DNA from: Hymenobacter qilianensis
GTDB taxonomy: Bacteria > Bacteroidota > Bacteroidia > Cytophagales > Hymenobacteraceae
DNA: 64,000 bases
NCBI RefSeq assembly: GCF_014489555.1
Contig: NZ_CP060784.1
Location: 2,418,001 to 2,482,000 of the forward strand
Reading direction: 5' to 3'
In this document: in pieces, positions 17,309-28,629 of the stretch
Numbering within the stretch: the first letter of the stretch is position 1
How the letters are laid out: every line of letters starts with the position of its first letter
Made by a program: the position numbers and the translations under genes
The notes under the pieces: generated by a model
What the model saw: only the letters and a program-made list of their open reading frames with translations
The model's database searches: none
What the model was told of the DNA's origin: nothing

Positions 17309-20300
17309 TTATATCAACTGGCAGGCGTCCATTTCCATTTCGCGCATCTTGTCGATAAACGCTTTGGGCTCAATCTGGAAGCGGCGCGAGAACATATCGA
17401 CTGCCAGATGCTCGTGCGGCTCGGCAAACTGAATTTCGAGTCGCTTTTTGCCGGGCGCGGCGGCAATGGCTTCTTCTATCCGGTCAATCATGGGACCCGT
17501 TACGGTGCGCAGATCCAGGCGGACGCGCACGCCTTTGCTCATCTTCTCGGCAATGTCGGCCAGGGGGTGCATCGAGATAATGCGTAGATCCCACTGATCC
17601 TGGGTGTGGCGGCGCAGTTCCTGCTTGAGGCGAACGTACATGGGCGGCACCTGCTCGTTGGGGTAGTTGCGGGGATTGATGAGGGGGGCAAATTTGGTGT
17701 AATCGTCGCGGAAAAGCGCGGGGCTGATGCTCGTCTCGTAATCTTCCAGAGTGAACGTGCAGAAAGGCTGGCCCATTTTCGTGGTCTTAAACAAGACGTT
17801 GTTGATGAGACCAGCCACGGCAATTTCTTTGTTTTTGTGGTTGTCAATCACGTCGAGGCCGCAGGTGCAGTAGGCTTCCAGCTCCAGCTTATAGCTGTCC
17901 AGCGGGTGGCCGGAAAGGTAGAAACCCACCACATCCTTTTCGCGGCGTAGCTGCTCAGTTTTGCTCCAAGGCTCCATTTCGTGAATCTTGGGCAGCGGCG
18001 CGGCTACCGCCCCAAACGCTGACGCGCCGAACAGGCTGTGCTGGCTGCTTTCCTTGGCGGCGGCGTGCTGCTGCCCCAGCTTCATAGCCTTCTCGATAAG
18101 GGGCTGGTCGCCGGACGGGGCGTCGAGGTACAAACGGCGGTGCTTGCCAAAGTCGTCGAATGCGCCGGCCTGGGCCAGACTTTCGAAAGTTTTCTTGTTC
18201 ACGGTGCGCAGGTTTACGCGCTTGGCGAAGTCGAACACATCGGAGTAGATCCCGCCTTTTTCCCGCTCCTGCACGATGCTTTCCACGGCCAGTTCACCGG
18301 CACCTTTCACTGCGCCCATGCCGAAGCGAATGGCTCCTTCCTGGTTTACGTTGAATTTCAGCAGACTTTCGTTCACGTCGGGGCCGAGCACGGCCACGCC
18401 CTGCTTGCGGGCTTCCTCAATAAAGAAAGTCACCTTCTTGATATCGCCCATGTTGTTGGTGAGCACGGCGGCCATGTACTCAGCCGGGTAGTTAGCCTTC
18501 AGATAACCAGTCTGATATGCCACCACGGAGTAGGCGGCGGAGTGGGAGCGGTTGAAACCGTACTCGGCAAACTTCTCCATCACGTCGAACACCTCATTGG
18601 CCTTCTTCGCCACAATGCCGTGAAGGTTTTTAGCACCTTCGATGAACTTGTCGCGCTCCAGGGCCATCTTTTTCATGTCCTTCTTACCCATGGCGCGGCG
18701 CAAAAGGTCGGCGCCGCCGAGGGAGTAGCCGGCCAGAATCTGGGCCGTCTGCATGATCTGCTCTTGGTACACCATGATGCCCTGGCTGTACTCCAGGATG
18801 GGGCGCAGCAGCTCGTGTGGATATACTACTTCCTCGCGACCGTGCTTGCGGTTGATGAAGTTCGGGATGAACTGCATCGGGCCGGGCCGGTACAAGGCGT
18901 TCATGGCAATCAGGTCCTCAATGTTCGTCGGTTTCAAGTCCTTGAGGTACTGACGCATACCTTCCGATTCAAACTGGAAGGTGCCGATGGTGTCGCCGCG
19001 CTGGTAGAGGGCGTAGGTTTTCTCGTCGTCGAGCGGAATGTCGTCGATGTCGATTTTGATGCCGTGGTTTTTCTCAATCAGCCGCAGGGCATCCACAATG
19101 ATGGTCAGGGTTTTAAGGCCCAAAAAGTCCATCTTCAGCATACCCGCCGACTCAATCACCTTGCCGTCGAACTGGGTGATGAGCAGCTCCGATTCCTTGG
19201 AAGTCGCGACCGGAATGTACTTCGTAATGTCGTCGGGCGCGATGATGATGCCGGCGGCGTGAATGCCCGTGTTGCGCACCGAGCCTTCGAGCTGGGTAGC
19301 CAGGCGCAGAATCTGACCGCGCAGGTTATCGGGGCTCTCGTCGCGCCGAATCATGTCCAGCTCCTGGTTTTCGGCGAAGGCCTTGGTCAGGGTGGTGCCT
19401 ACCTGGTCGGGGACCATTTTGGTGAGGTCGTTGGTCTGGGGCAAGGCCAGCTCCATGGCCCGCGCCACGTCTTTGATACTAGACTTGGCAGCCATGGTAC
19501 CGAAGGTGATAATCTGGGCCACCTGCGTCTTGCCGTACTTATTTACCACATAGTCAATAACTTTCTGCCGATTCACGTCATCGAAGTCAATGTCGATATC
19601 GGGCATGGACACGCGCTCCGGGTTCAGGAAACGCTCGAACAGCAGGGAGTACTTGATGGGGTCAATGTTGGTGATACCCACGCAATAGGCCACCGCCGAG
19701 CCCGCCGCCGAGCCCCGGCCCGGCCCCACCGCCACGCCCATGCTGCGGCCATGGTTGATAAAGTCCTGCGTAATCAGAAAGTAGCCCGCAAAGCCCATGG
19801 TCTGGATGATGCGCAACTCATAATCAAGCCGCTCCTCGATTTCGGGCGTGCGCTCGGCGTAGCGCGGCGGCTTGGTCATGGTCACGGTGCCATTGCCGGC
19901 ACCCGGCCCAAAGGCCCCCACGTACGTTAGCTCGCGCAGAAATTCGTCGGCGTTGGCGAAGGGCGCGGGAATAGGAAAATTGGGCAGCAGAATGTCGCGC
20001 TGGAGCTTGGGGGGCGTTATTTTGTCAACAATCTCGTTGGTGTTGTCCACGCTCTCCGGCACGTCCTTGAATAGCTCGTTCATCTGCGCCTGGGTCTTGA
20101 AGAAGAACTGGTCGTTGGCGAAGCCGAAGCGGGTGTGGGGCTTGGGTTTCTGCAACTCCTCATCAATGCGGCGCAGCTGCTTCTGGGCACGCTCGTCGCG
20201 GCTGTAGTCGCGGCGCAGGTTGTCGAGCAGGTCGTACTTCACCTCGCCCTTGCCGGTCATTAGCGTGTAATACTGCGTTTGAACATCACCTACTGGGTTG

Positions 20301-21022
20301 CTATGCTCCTCGCCGGTGTTCACGCACAGCAGCAGGTCGTGGGCCGCATAGTCGGTTTGGTCCACGTAGTGCGAGTCGTTGGTGCAGATAACCTTAACGC
20401 CGTGCTTCTGGGCGAAGCCGAGCAGCACCTGATTCACGTCTTCCTGACTTTTGCCCGTGCCGTCGAAGTTCATGAGCCCGTGCCGCTGAATTTCGATGTA
20501 ATAATCATCGCCGAACAGATCCAGCCACCACTTCAGCTTCTCCTCGGCTTCCTCTTCCGATTTAAACAGGATAGTTTGAGGAATCTCGGCCCCGATGCAG
20601 CAGCTGGTCGCAATCAGGCCTTCGTGGTACTGCTCCAGCAGCTCGCGGTCGATGCGCGGAAACTTGGAGTACACACCCTCAATGAAGCTCATCGAGCACA
20701 GCTTGCTCAGGTTATGGTAGCCGGCCTGGTCCTTGGCCAGCAGCAACTGATGATAACGCTTGTCCTTTTCACCCTTCTCCTTGCTGAAGGTTTTCTTGTG
20801 GCGGTCTTCGACCAGGTAAAACTCGCAGCCCACGATGGGCTTCACGTTGTACTTATTGGCCTCGGCTACGAAGTTGAAGGCGCCGAACATGTTGCCGTGG
20901 TCGGTGAGGGCTACGGCGGGCATGCCATCTTCCTGGGCCTTTTTCATGAGCTTCGCAATGCTGGCCTGCCCGTCGAGCAGGGAGTATTGGGTGTGGCAAT
21001 GAAGGTGGGAAAACGTAGGCAT
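17309..21022 (-). CDS. dnaE: DNA polymerase III subunit alpha
   Basis: 1237 residues. Replicative polymerase. The start was set at the ATG at 21022 (MPTFSHLHCHTQYSLLDG), because the PHP domain begins there as in other DnaE proteins; a longer in-frame extension to 21118 has no family support. Seen: PHP domain with HLHCHT, palm catalytic motif PDIDIDFDD with GRGSAAGS just before it, tandem HhH region, OB-fold near residue 1060 (KEIAVAGLINNVLFKTT). Full length. A six-G run (17683-17688) is intact here and in frame. Confidence 0.96.
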   Translation of the reverse strand: MPTFSHLHCHTQYSLLDGQASIAKLMKKAQEDGMPAVALTDHGNMFGAFNFVAEANKYNVKPIVGCEFYLVEDRHKKTFSKEKGEKDKRYHQLLLAKDQAGYHNLSKLCSMSFIEGVYSKFPRIDRELLEQYHEGLIATSCCIGAEIPQTILFKSEEEAEEKLKWWLDLFGDDYYIEIQRHGLMNFDGTGKSQEDVNQVLLGFAQKHGVKVICTNDSHYVDQTDYAAHDLLLCVNTGEEHSNPVGDVQTQYYTLMTGKGEVKYDLLDNLRRDYSRDERAQKQLRRIDEELQKPKPHTRFGFANDQFFFKTQAQMNELFKDVPESVDNTNEIVDKITPPKLQRDILLPNFPIPAPFANADEFLRELTYVGAFGPGAGNGTVTMTKPPRYAERTPEIEERLDYELRIIQTMGFAGYFLITQDFINHGRSMGVAVGPGRGSAAGSAVAYCVGITNIDPIKYSLLFERFLNPERVSMPDIDIDFDDVNRQKVIDYVVNKYGKTQVAQIITFGTMAAKSSIKDVARAMELALPQTNDLTKMVPDQVGTTLTKAFAENQELDMIRRDESPDNLRGQILRLATQLEGSVRNTGIHAAGIIIAPDDITKYIPVATSKESELLITQFDGKVIESAGMLKMDFLGLKTLTIIVDALRLIEKNHGIKIDIDDIPLDDEKTYALYQRGDTIGTFQFESEGMRQYLKDLKPTNIEDLIAMNALYRPGPMQFIPNFINRKHGREEVVYPHELLRPILEYSQGIMVYQEQIMQTAQILAGYSLGGADLLRRAMGKKDMKKMALERDKFIEGAKNLHGIVAKKANEVFDVMEKFAEYGFNRSHSAAYSVVAYQTGYLKANYPAEYMAAVLTNNMGDIKKVTFFIEEARKQGVAVLGPDVNESLLKFNVNQEGAIRFGMGAVKGAGELAVESIVQEREKGGIYSDVFDFAKRVNLRTVNKKTFESLAQAGAFDDFGKHRRLYLDAPSGDQPLIEKAMKLGQQHAAAKESSQHSLFGASAFGAVAAPLPKIHEMEPWSKTEQLRREKDVVGFYLSGHPLDSYKLELEAYCTCGLDVIDNHKNKEIAVAGLINNVLFKTTKMGQPFCTFTLEDYETSISPALFRDDYTKFAPLINPRNYPNEQVPPMYVRLKQELRRHTQDQWDLRIISMHPLADIAEKMSKGVRVRLDLRTVTGPMIDRIEEAIAAAPGKKRLEIQFAEPHEHLAVDMFSRRFQIEPKAFIDKMREMEMDACQLI

Positions 21023-21262
21023 GGCAAGTATTTTAAGCAGAGGAGTAATTAGTAAAGATACCCAAGCCCGGCCGGAGTTGGAAGTTAAAAGAGCCGTCTG
21101 GTTGATAATCAGTGACATAAAAATGCCCCCAACTCGCCCAGTGGCTGCCGCTGCGCGTATAGATTCTAACTAACCCGCCGTTATGCGTGTTGGCATAGCT
21201 AACTTGCTCCCGCGGAATGAAATTTCGTATTTGAACCGGATGCCTGACACCTATTAACAACT

Positions 21263-22330
21263 ATGAAATCACTCCCCGCCGTCCTCACCGACCCGGTTTA
21301 TCAAAAGCCTGCTGCCTACTCGTGGCTGGAAATGCAGCTGTTGAAGGTTTGCCAGGATGAGCGTGACTTGCCGTTTGCGCGGCTGCTTTTCAATATTACG
21401 CTCACCCTTATTCCGCTGGCAATTCTGCTCTACATCCCAGGTCTGCCTAACTGGATCTGGTGGTCGGCGGCAGTGCTGTACCATTTTCTGAACAACGTCA
21501 CCTTCAAAGGCCCTTTCGGGTTGATGCTGCACTGCGTTTGCCATCGGCCGCTGTTCAAAAAAGAGCACGACTGGCTAAATATGTGCATTCCGTGGGTTAT
21601 CGGGCCGTTATTTGGGCAAACGCCGGAAACGTATTATACCCACCACATGGGTATGCACCACGCCGAGAACAACATGCCCGAGGACACCAGCTCCACTATG
21701 AGCTACCAGCGCGACTCGCTGGGGGGCTTTTTGCAGTATCTGGGCGACTTTGTCACCGTTGGAATCTTCCGTTTGCTGTCTTACTTCGACCGCAAAAAGA
21801 AAAAGAAGTTCTACTTCAAGTCGGTTCGGGGCGAGGTGGCGTTTTTCGCTTGGTGCATTGGGCTGAGCTTCGTGAACTTCCCGGCTACGTTCGCGGTGTT
21901 TATCCTGCCCTTCATCATTTCACGGGTGGTAATGATGCTCGGCAACTGGACGCAGCATGCCTTCGTGAACCCCATTGATCCGGCCAACGCCTACCACAAC
22001 AGCGTAACGTGCCTGAATACCAAGTACAACCATAAGTGCTGGAACGACGGCTACCACACCAGCCACCACGTGCGCCCCGCCCTGCACTGGACGGAGCACC
22101 CCAACCATTTCCTGAAAACGCTGCCCAAATACGTGCAGAATGATGCTATCGTGTTTGAAGGAATTCATTGGCTGCACCTCTTTGCCTGGCTCATGACCAA
22201 GCGCTACGACCTGATGGCCAAACACTTCGTAAACGTCGGCGACCGATACAAGAGCGACGAACAAGTTGTTGAAATGCTAAAATCCCGGACGGTGCGCTTC
22301 GTTGAGCCCGAGCTGGCTTACGCCAAGTAA
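21263..22330 (+). CDS. Fatty acid desaturase family protein
   Basis: 355 residues, integral membrane di-iron enzyme. Hydrophobic helices at about 44-60, 65-85 and 185-220. His boxes: HHMGMHHAENN (near 122) and HTSHHVRPALHWTEH (near 263), with HAFVNP between, fit the desaturase/hydroxylase pattern. Likely introduces a double bond or hydroxyl in membrane or carotenoid-type lipids; which one cannot be told from sequence. Stand-alone transcription unit with its own terminator; no electron-transfer partner adjacent. Confidence 0.85.
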   Translation: MKSLPAVLTDPVYQKPAAYSWLEMQLLKVCQDERDLPFARLLFNITLTLIPLAILLYIPGLPNWIWWSAAVLYHFLNNVTFKGPFGLMLHCVCHRPLFKKEHDWLNMCIPWVIGPLFGQTPETYYTHHMGMHHAENNMPEDTSSTMSYQRDSLGGFLQYLGDFVTVGIFRLLSYFDRKKKKKFYFKSVRGEVAFFAWCIGLSFVNFPATFAVFILPFIISRVVMMLGNWTQHAFVNPIDPANAYHNSVTCLNTKYNHKCWNDGYHTSHHVRPALHWTEHPNHFLKTLPKYVQNDAIVFEGIHWLHLFAWLMTKRYDLMAKHFVNVGDRYKSDEQVVEMLKSRTVRFVEPELAYAK

Positions 22331-22382
22331 CCGCCGCTTCGTTTCGCGCTACATAGCGGAGATGACTAAGCACTTATTTAAA

Positions 22383-22422
22383 ACAACAAAAAAGGACGGC
22401 GCTGCGCCGTCCTTTTTTGTTA
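22383..22422. terminator. Rho-independent terminator, convergent
   Basis: AACAAAAAAGGACGGC / GCCGTCCTTTTTTGTT around GCTGC, between desaturase and LysM genes. Confidence 0.92.
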
Positions 22423-22441
22423 AACTGGTTTCTGCAAAGAC

Positions 22442-24717
22442 CTACTTTGTGGCGCGAATAGTCAGGACTTCGCCGGGCCGTACGTTGAAATCGGGCTTAT
22501 TATTCCACTCCATAATCTGCTTGATCGTGACGCCGTACTTGCGCGAAATGGCGTACATCGACTCGCCGGCGGCTACGGTGTGGCGTATGGGGCCGGTGGT
22601 AGCAGCTGGTGCGGTCGTTGCTGCCTGGGCTGGCTTTGCTGGGGTCGTTGTTGGTCGGGGGGCTGCTGGGCTGGGCGTGGCTGGTGCAGCGGGTTTTAGT
22701 GCGGGTGCTGCCGCCGTGGGCACTACGCGCAGTGTTTGCCCCAGGCTCAAAGCAGCGTTGGGGGGCAAATTATTCCAGGTAGCCAGGTCGGCGGGGCGCA
22801 AACCGTAGCGCCGGGCTATGCTGTACAGCGACTCGCTTTTTTGCACAATATGCTGACCACTGGCAGGCACATCCAAAACCTCAGTGGTTTCGGTAATCAC
22901 GGGGCTGGCCGGGGCTGGCCGGGGTGCAGGCGCAGTTGCGGCTGGGGTTGATTTGGTAGGCGCTGGTTTCGCAGGCGCTGGTTTAGCGGACGTGGGCAAA
23001 TCGCGCAATACTACCTGACCAGGGTTTTTTACTACTGGCTCGGTGGTATCGGCTGCGGGCGTGCGCGTCGTGTCCTGAACCTGGCTGGGGGCAAATTTTG
23101 GCTGGCAGCCTGAACCGTGTCGGCGGTAGTAGCTTGTGCAGGAACGACTGGCTGAGACTTTACTCGGCTTGTATCGGGCGTGGCTGCTGTGGGGGGCAAA
23201 TCTGCGGCTTCCTTGGTTACCGGCGCGGCTGCCGGGGTTGGCGTGGCATCCGCAATTACTACGCTATCTGCCTGTGGCTCTTCTAGAATGGTGGCCTGCT
23301 CAACGGGTTCTGTCGGGGCAGTCTCAGCAGGGGTTTTCGCTTTGGGCGTAAGAATGCGGCGGGGAGTAGCCGGCGCCGGTTGCGGCGTAGTTGCGGAGGC
23401 TGTGGCTGACCCACTTACCGGGCGCTCAAAAGCCGCCAAAGCCCTCGAATCCTGACTGTCCACGTACTCCACCGCTACTTCGCGCGGACGCGTAAACTGG
23501 AGCCAGAGCATGCGGCCGGGCCGTAGCTCCTCCGTGCGGCGCATCCGGTTTTTGGCCAGAATAGCCCGGGTACGCATGCCGTATTTCTGGCCAACAGTAG
23601 TCACGGTTTCGCCTGGCTGAGCCACGTGGTATTGCACCGACGACTTATCCCGCTTCTTCTGCACGAAATAAGGCTGGCCCACTACAATGTTGTCAAACGC
23701 ATACAAATCGTTGTACTGCATGAAGCGCTTCATCTTCAGATTGGCCCGGCGCGCCAGGCTTTCCTTGGTATCACCGGGCAGGGCCACAATGGCGCGCAAC
23801 CCATTGATACGCACAAAATCAGCATTTTCGGGGTCTATTTCGGGCTGGGAGAGAAGCTGGCCAGCGGTGGCCGTGCGCTGATTGGCGAGCAAAGCAGTGC
23901 GCTGCAACTCATCCGTGATGGGCACCAGCATGGTGTAGGCTTTGCCGGCCGGCACGGCGCTGCCGCGGGAAAGCCAATAATTGTGGCGGGCCAGGTCGGC
24001 AGGGTCGGCTTGCAGGGTTTGCGCTAACGCCTCAAGACGCTGGCCCGGCTGCACCGGAAACTCCTGTAGCAGCATGGGCGGCTGCGGATTTTGGCCTACG
24101 GCGGGCTCGTAGGCTACTTTGTGCGCCAGAAAGGTGAGAATGTAGGGGTGCGTTTTTTCGGAAATCTCCATCTCCGTCGCGCCTACATCGGTGGGCAGCG
24201 TGTAGGGCTTGGTGCCGGTCAGGCCGAGGTTGTAGCTGAGCAGCGTATTTAGCCAGTTGCGAAACGTGGCATTGTTGCGCTTAAAATAAGCCGCCGCGCC
24301 GCGCGAGGAAGCTACAATGTGCTTGCGCTCATCCACAGTGCCATCTACCTGCACGCCCAGCTCCGTCGCCGACTCGCGCTTGAACTGCCAGTAGCCCACC
24401 GCATCGTGAATAGATTGGGCTTCGCCCTGCAAACCGCTTTCCTGCAACGCCAGGTAGCGAAAATCCAGTGGGATTCCCTCGGCCTGAAACGTACGGTCAA
24501 TCAGCGGAAAGTAGGCGTCGGCCAAATCGACGCGGGCCTGAAAGGAGGGCTGATGGCGGCGCAGGGCGTCCACTTTTTGCTGCACTGCCTGCTGGCCACC
24601 ATTTGTCAGGCGAAGGCGCATGCCTCCAAAAGCTAGCTCGGACGGTACCGTTACGCTTTGAGCACCCGCCAGCAGGGGCAGCACCCACAAGAGCAGCAGA
24701 ATTATTCTTTTGTTCAT
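22442..24717 (-). CDS. MltD-like lytic transglycosylase with LysM repeats (apparent frameshift)
   Basis: About 758 residues when one G is added at 23087-23091 (five G where six keep the frame); without it the gene breaks after residue 540 or so. Start at 24717, where a signal peptide begins (MNKRIILLLLWVLPLLAGAQ). The SLT domain (75-200) has the catalytic Glu in YLALQESGLQGEA. At least four LysM modules bind peptidoglycan (e.g. VAQPGETVTTVGQKYGM, VQKSESLYSIARRYGL, VAAGESMYAISRKYGV), separated by Ala/Pro/Thr linkers. It cuts glycan strands of murein in the periplasm. The joined frame reads smoothly through the break (VQAASQNLPPSQVQD). Confidence 0.87.
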
Positions 24718-24843
24718 CAGATAAGTTGAGTACACGATCAGTAACGCTTGGCTACCGGGATTATCTTACAAAGAAGGCAAATCTGTTGCGAAAATATGTT
24801 TTAAGCGTCGCATACTTAGGCGAAACAAGCCGGCCACAAGGCG

Positions 24844-24883
24844 CAAAAAGCCCCCAACAGCTGCTGGCTGCTGGGGGCTTTTT
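24844..24883 (-). terminator. Terminator after the TonB-type barrel gene
   Basis: AAAAAGCCCCC / GGGGGCTTTTTT with inner CAGC/GCTG pairing; shared-stem family member 14 bases past the stop of the minus-strand barrel gene. Confidence 0.85.
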
Positions 24884-24896
24884 TATAAGAGTAAGG

Positions 24897-27762
24897 CTAA
24901 CGCGGCGAACCGGCGCCACCTGGGCCGCCACGATCCGGACGCTCACCAGCGCCACTTGGGCTGCCAGTGCCGCTGCGCAGATTGTACGTGAACATCACCA
25001 TAAAATAGCGCTGCAAAATATCGGTGCGCGTATCCTCGATGTAGGCTTCCGTCACGTTGCGCTGAATGCTACGGTTCTGGCCCAGCATATCGAAGGCGTA
25101 GAGGCGGATTTCGCCGCGCTGCTTCTCGAATATCTTCTTGCCGATGCTGGCATTCCAGAGGGCATACTGCTGATTGAAGCCTGCGGCCAAGCCGCCGTTG
25201 TAGCGGTGCGTGAGGTCGGTTTGGAGGGTGAAGCCATTGCCCACAATCCAATTGAAGCGCAGTTGGCTGTTCTGGGTGAAATAATTGGTATTCAGCTGCG
25301 TACGGGCCGTGTTGCGGGCCCGGCTGAAGTTGGAGTTCGACGAAACCGTGAAGTCCAGCCGCTCGCTGATGTTGCTGCTCACTACCGCGCCCAAGCCCAG
25401 CGTGGGCGTTTGGGAGTAGTTGATCACATCGTTGATCAAGCCGGGCGTGCGGCTGTAGCCGGCCGTAGCGTTCAGGTTGAGGTTCGACTTAATAAAGCCC
25501 ACCGGCATCCCGTAGCTAAGCACGCCGCGGAAATTGTACTGCTGTCCCAGGTTGATGGGCCGCGTTAATTGCCCCCAGCGGGCAGGCGCACCACGCCGCC
25601 GTTCAGCTCCAGCTCCGTGTCTTCGGTAGCAATGAAAGTGCTGTTGGTGATATAGTTATCCGTAAAATTGCCGAGCAGCAGCGCGAAGAAAGTAGTCGAT
25701 TTGCCGGGCTGAGCAGCCGAGTAGCGGATATTGGCTGAGTGCTGGGTTTGCTGCTCTAGGGCCGGGTTGCCGGTGGTAAGCTGTAAGGGATTGGCGTTGT
25801 TAACTACTTCCTGCAGCTGCCCGATGGAGGGCGGCGGCGTACTAGAGCGATAAAAGAAGCGCAGATTTTTCTCTCGCGAGAAGTTGTAGCGCAACATGGC
25901 GTTGGGCAGGAAATTATAAAACGAGCGGTTGAGGCTGGTCGTCAGCGGGAACTCCTGGTCGCTGCGCAAGTCGGCCTTCTGACCCGATGCACCCACCATT
26001 ACCTGCAAATCTTTGGTTTGGTGGCGGAAGCTGACGCCTAGGCCCTGCGTGAGGTATGTGTTGGTGAACACGTTGCTCAGCGCCGGGTTTAGCTCGGCGT
26101 ACTCGCCCGTGTCATCCACGAAGTCGAAGGTGCGCTTGTCGGAGTCGTTAGGAGTATAAGCCAGCGTATAGTTGAATTGCAACTGGTCCTGCTTGCTCAG
26201 CGGCTCGGTGTACTCCAGGCGCGTGCCCAGGTTCCAGCCACTCTGATCCAGGGTTGAAAACTGATTGAGCGAATCGGTTTCGGACCGTGTTAGCAGGTTG
26301 TTGTCGCCCTGCTTCTGGTTATAATTGAGCGTAGCATTTGCCGACATCGTGCGCCCAGGCTTATGGAAGCGGTGACGATAGAGCAGGTCGTTGTTGGAGT
26401 TGAGGCCCGTAAGCGCGGAGCGATAGTCGCTGAGCACGTTGCTGCTGCTTATGTCATCGGCGGCCGTGAAGCCATCGAGGTTGCTGTTGCCGCGGTTTTG
26501 CTGCAACGACAGGCGCGGCCGGAAAAGAATGGAATTGGCCGAGTCGATCTTGTGCTCCAGGCGCAGATTGAAGCGGTGATTGATGTTACGACTCGTCGTT
26601 AGGGAGTTTTCTGAATACGTCTGGTTGGCGCCCACATCGGACAAGGCAAACTGACGGAACAGGTTGGTGTTGGCCCGGTTCTCCGACAGATTGAAAAAGT
26701 AACTGCCCGTGACCTGCGTTTTCTTGTTCCACACGTCGGAGTAGTTCAGGCCAATGGCATGCGTGGTGGAGATACCGCCGCTGGGGCTCACCAGAAAGTC
26801 GCCGGCGTTGTTGCCTCCACCTCCGGGCCCGCCGCCCGGACGACCACCGCCGCCAGGGCGTCCGCCACCGCCCCGGTTGCCGCCGCCGCCGGAGCTGCTG
26901 GCTACGCCCAGCAGGTCATCGGTGGCAAAGTTTTGCTCGTTGATATTGTTCGATTGGGCCACCACTGATAAGCGCCGGTCGCCCTCGAAGGAGTTGTAGT
27001 TGCCGCTCACGCGGTAGCGCTCCGGTCCGGCGCCGGCCACAAAGCGCCCAAACTGCCCGGTCTTGAACTCCGGCTTGGTTACGATGTTGATGGTTTTCTC
27101 GGTGTTGCCGTCGTTGAAACCCGAAAACTGCGACTGCTCGCTCTGCCGGTCCAGCACCTGAATCTTATCAATCATCTCAGCCGGAATGTTCTTCAGCACC
27201 GCGTCGGGGTCGTCGCCGAAAAAGGGCTTGCCGTCTACCAGAATGCGCTGCACATTCTCGCCCTGGGCCTGTACGCGGCCATCCTGCACGGTTACGCCGG
27301 GCATCTTGGTTACGAGGTCCTGGGCGTTGGCGTCGGGGTTGGTTTTGAACGCACGGGCGTTGAACTCGGCCGTGTCGCCTTTCTGCACAGCGGCAGCGGC
27401 GCGGCCCGTTACCTCTACTTCCCCAGCTTTATCTGACTGGAGCCCAGCAAAATTCCCCCCAATACCACCGGCGAGCCAGCTACTGTGACGGGCCGGCGCT
27501 GGGTTTGGTAGCTGACAAAGGAGATGGTGAGCAGATACCGCCCCGGCGCTACCTCCGTAAAGGAAAAATTGCCCCCCGGATCGGTGGCCACGCCTTGCTT
27601 GGCGGAGTCGGGGAGGTGGATAAGCAGCACGTTGGCGCCCGGCAGCCCCGACTGGTCGGCGGCATCCAGCACGCGGCCACTTACGGTTTGGTTTTGGGCG
27701 AAAACGTTGGTCGCGGTGAAGGTCAGCCAGAAGCCGAGCAGCAGGCGTAGCGCCTTTCTCAT
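24897..27762 (-). CDS. TonB-dependent receptor-like outer-membrane barrel (two apparent frameshifts)
   Basis: About 955 residues when one base is added at each of 27421-27424 (four C to five) and 25572-25576 (five to six). Order: signal peptide (MRKALRLLLGFWLTFTATNVFAQ), carboxypeptidase-regulatory-like domain (VSGRVLDAADQSGLPGANVLL), plug (DLVTKMPGVTVQDG, VDGKPFFGDDPDAVLKNIPAEMI), then a large OMP_b-brl-type barrel. Two Gly/Pro/Arg-rich stretches occur: one early in the barrel (about 26805-26890) and one at the C-terminus. Joined junctions read KLGEVEVTGRAAAAVQKGD and AGGQLTRPINLGQQYN, both typical. No SusD partner gene follows, so it is not a SusCD pair. Cargo unknown. Confidence 0.85.
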
Positions 27763-27880
27763 AATCGATAGATCAGGGGTAATGCGGGCGTAGACGCCCG
27801 GCAAGGAGGAAGGTTTAATCAGAAAGTAAAATGGCTATCATTTTTCCCGCCAAGCTGGGCACGTAAATCACGTTTAAAGT

Positions 27881-27921
27881 CACAAAAAAACCCCCGAAGC
27901 GACTCTGGGGGCTTTTTTGTG
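27881..27921 (-). terminator. Terminator after the O-methyltransferase gene
   Basis: CACAAAAAAACCCCCGAAGCGACTCTGGGGGCTTTTTTGTG region; the stem CACAAAAAA.CCCC / GGGG.CTTTTTTGTG is an imperfect shared-stem variant. Confidence 0.8.
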
Positions 27922-27985
27922 AAATTCTAAAAGAGATAAAAAAATCTGGTGAAAGCCATTCAGCTAATGAGACCAGTTATTGAGA

Positions 27986-28629
27986 TCAGATTTTGCGAAG
28001 CAGCAGCAGCCCGTCGCGGAGGGGCAAAAACACGTTTTCAACCCGTGGATCGGCCTGTATCTTATCGTTGAAGGCCCGAACGGCATGGGTGTCTTTATCG
28101 GCGGGCTTTACGGAATAGGAGGGCAGCACTTTGTCGCCCCACAGCACGTTGTCGATCAGCAAAAAGCCCCCGCGCGCACCTGACCAATGACCAGCTCGAA
28201 GTAGGCGTCGTTGTTGATTTTGTCGGCATCGATAAACACCAGATCCCAGGTTTCGGTGAGCGTGGGCAGCACGGCGCGGGCATCACCAATGTGCAGATGA
28301 ACGCGCTCGGTGAGGTCGGCGGCGGCCACGTAGCGCCGGATGCGGGTTTCCAGCTCCGGATTTTGCTCAATGGTGTGCAACTCGCCGTCGGGCGTGAGGC
28401 CTTCGGCCAGACAAAGCGCCGAATAGCCCGTGAACGTACCAATTTCAAGGATGCGCCGGGGCCGTACCATGTGGCTGATCATGCTCAGCAGCCGACCTTG
28501 ATGGTGGCCCGACAGCATGCGCGGCGCCAGCACCTGCACGTGGGTTTCGCGGTTGAGGCGGCGCAGCACCTCCGACTCGGGCGTGGTATGGGCTTCGGCG
28601 TACTGGTGGCGTGCGTCGTCGGGGGTCAC
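27986..28629 (-). CDS. SAM-dependent O-methyltransferase (apparent frameshift)
   Basis: 214 residues when one C is added to the run at 28167-28171. The unrepaired frame stops at AGAFC. The repaired end reads AGGFLLIDNVLWGDKVLP and closes with DPRVENVFLPLRDGLLLLRKI, the usual C-terminus of the methyltransferase_3 (catechol/caffeoyl-CoA OMT-like) family. Motif I is ILEIGTFTGYSALCLAEGL (near 62); the metal-binding region is VFIDADKINNDAYF. GTG start, overlapping the stop of the DUF4184 gene by four bases (GTGA), so the two are probably translationally coupled. Substrate unknown. Confidence 0.85.

Noticed and set aside
18038..19930. Long open frame (630 codons) on the plus strand opposite dnaE
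   Set aside because: Antisense shadow caused by GC-rich third positions of dnaE; no domain, and dnaE is certain.
21033..21260. 75-codon minus-strand frame upstream of dnaE
   Set aside because: No recognisable domain, no clear start signal, and it overlaps the dnaE promoter region and desaturase leader.
24897..27762. SusC/SusD nutrient uptake pair
   Set aside because: No SusD-like gene follows; the downstream gene is a LysM transglycosylase after a terminator.
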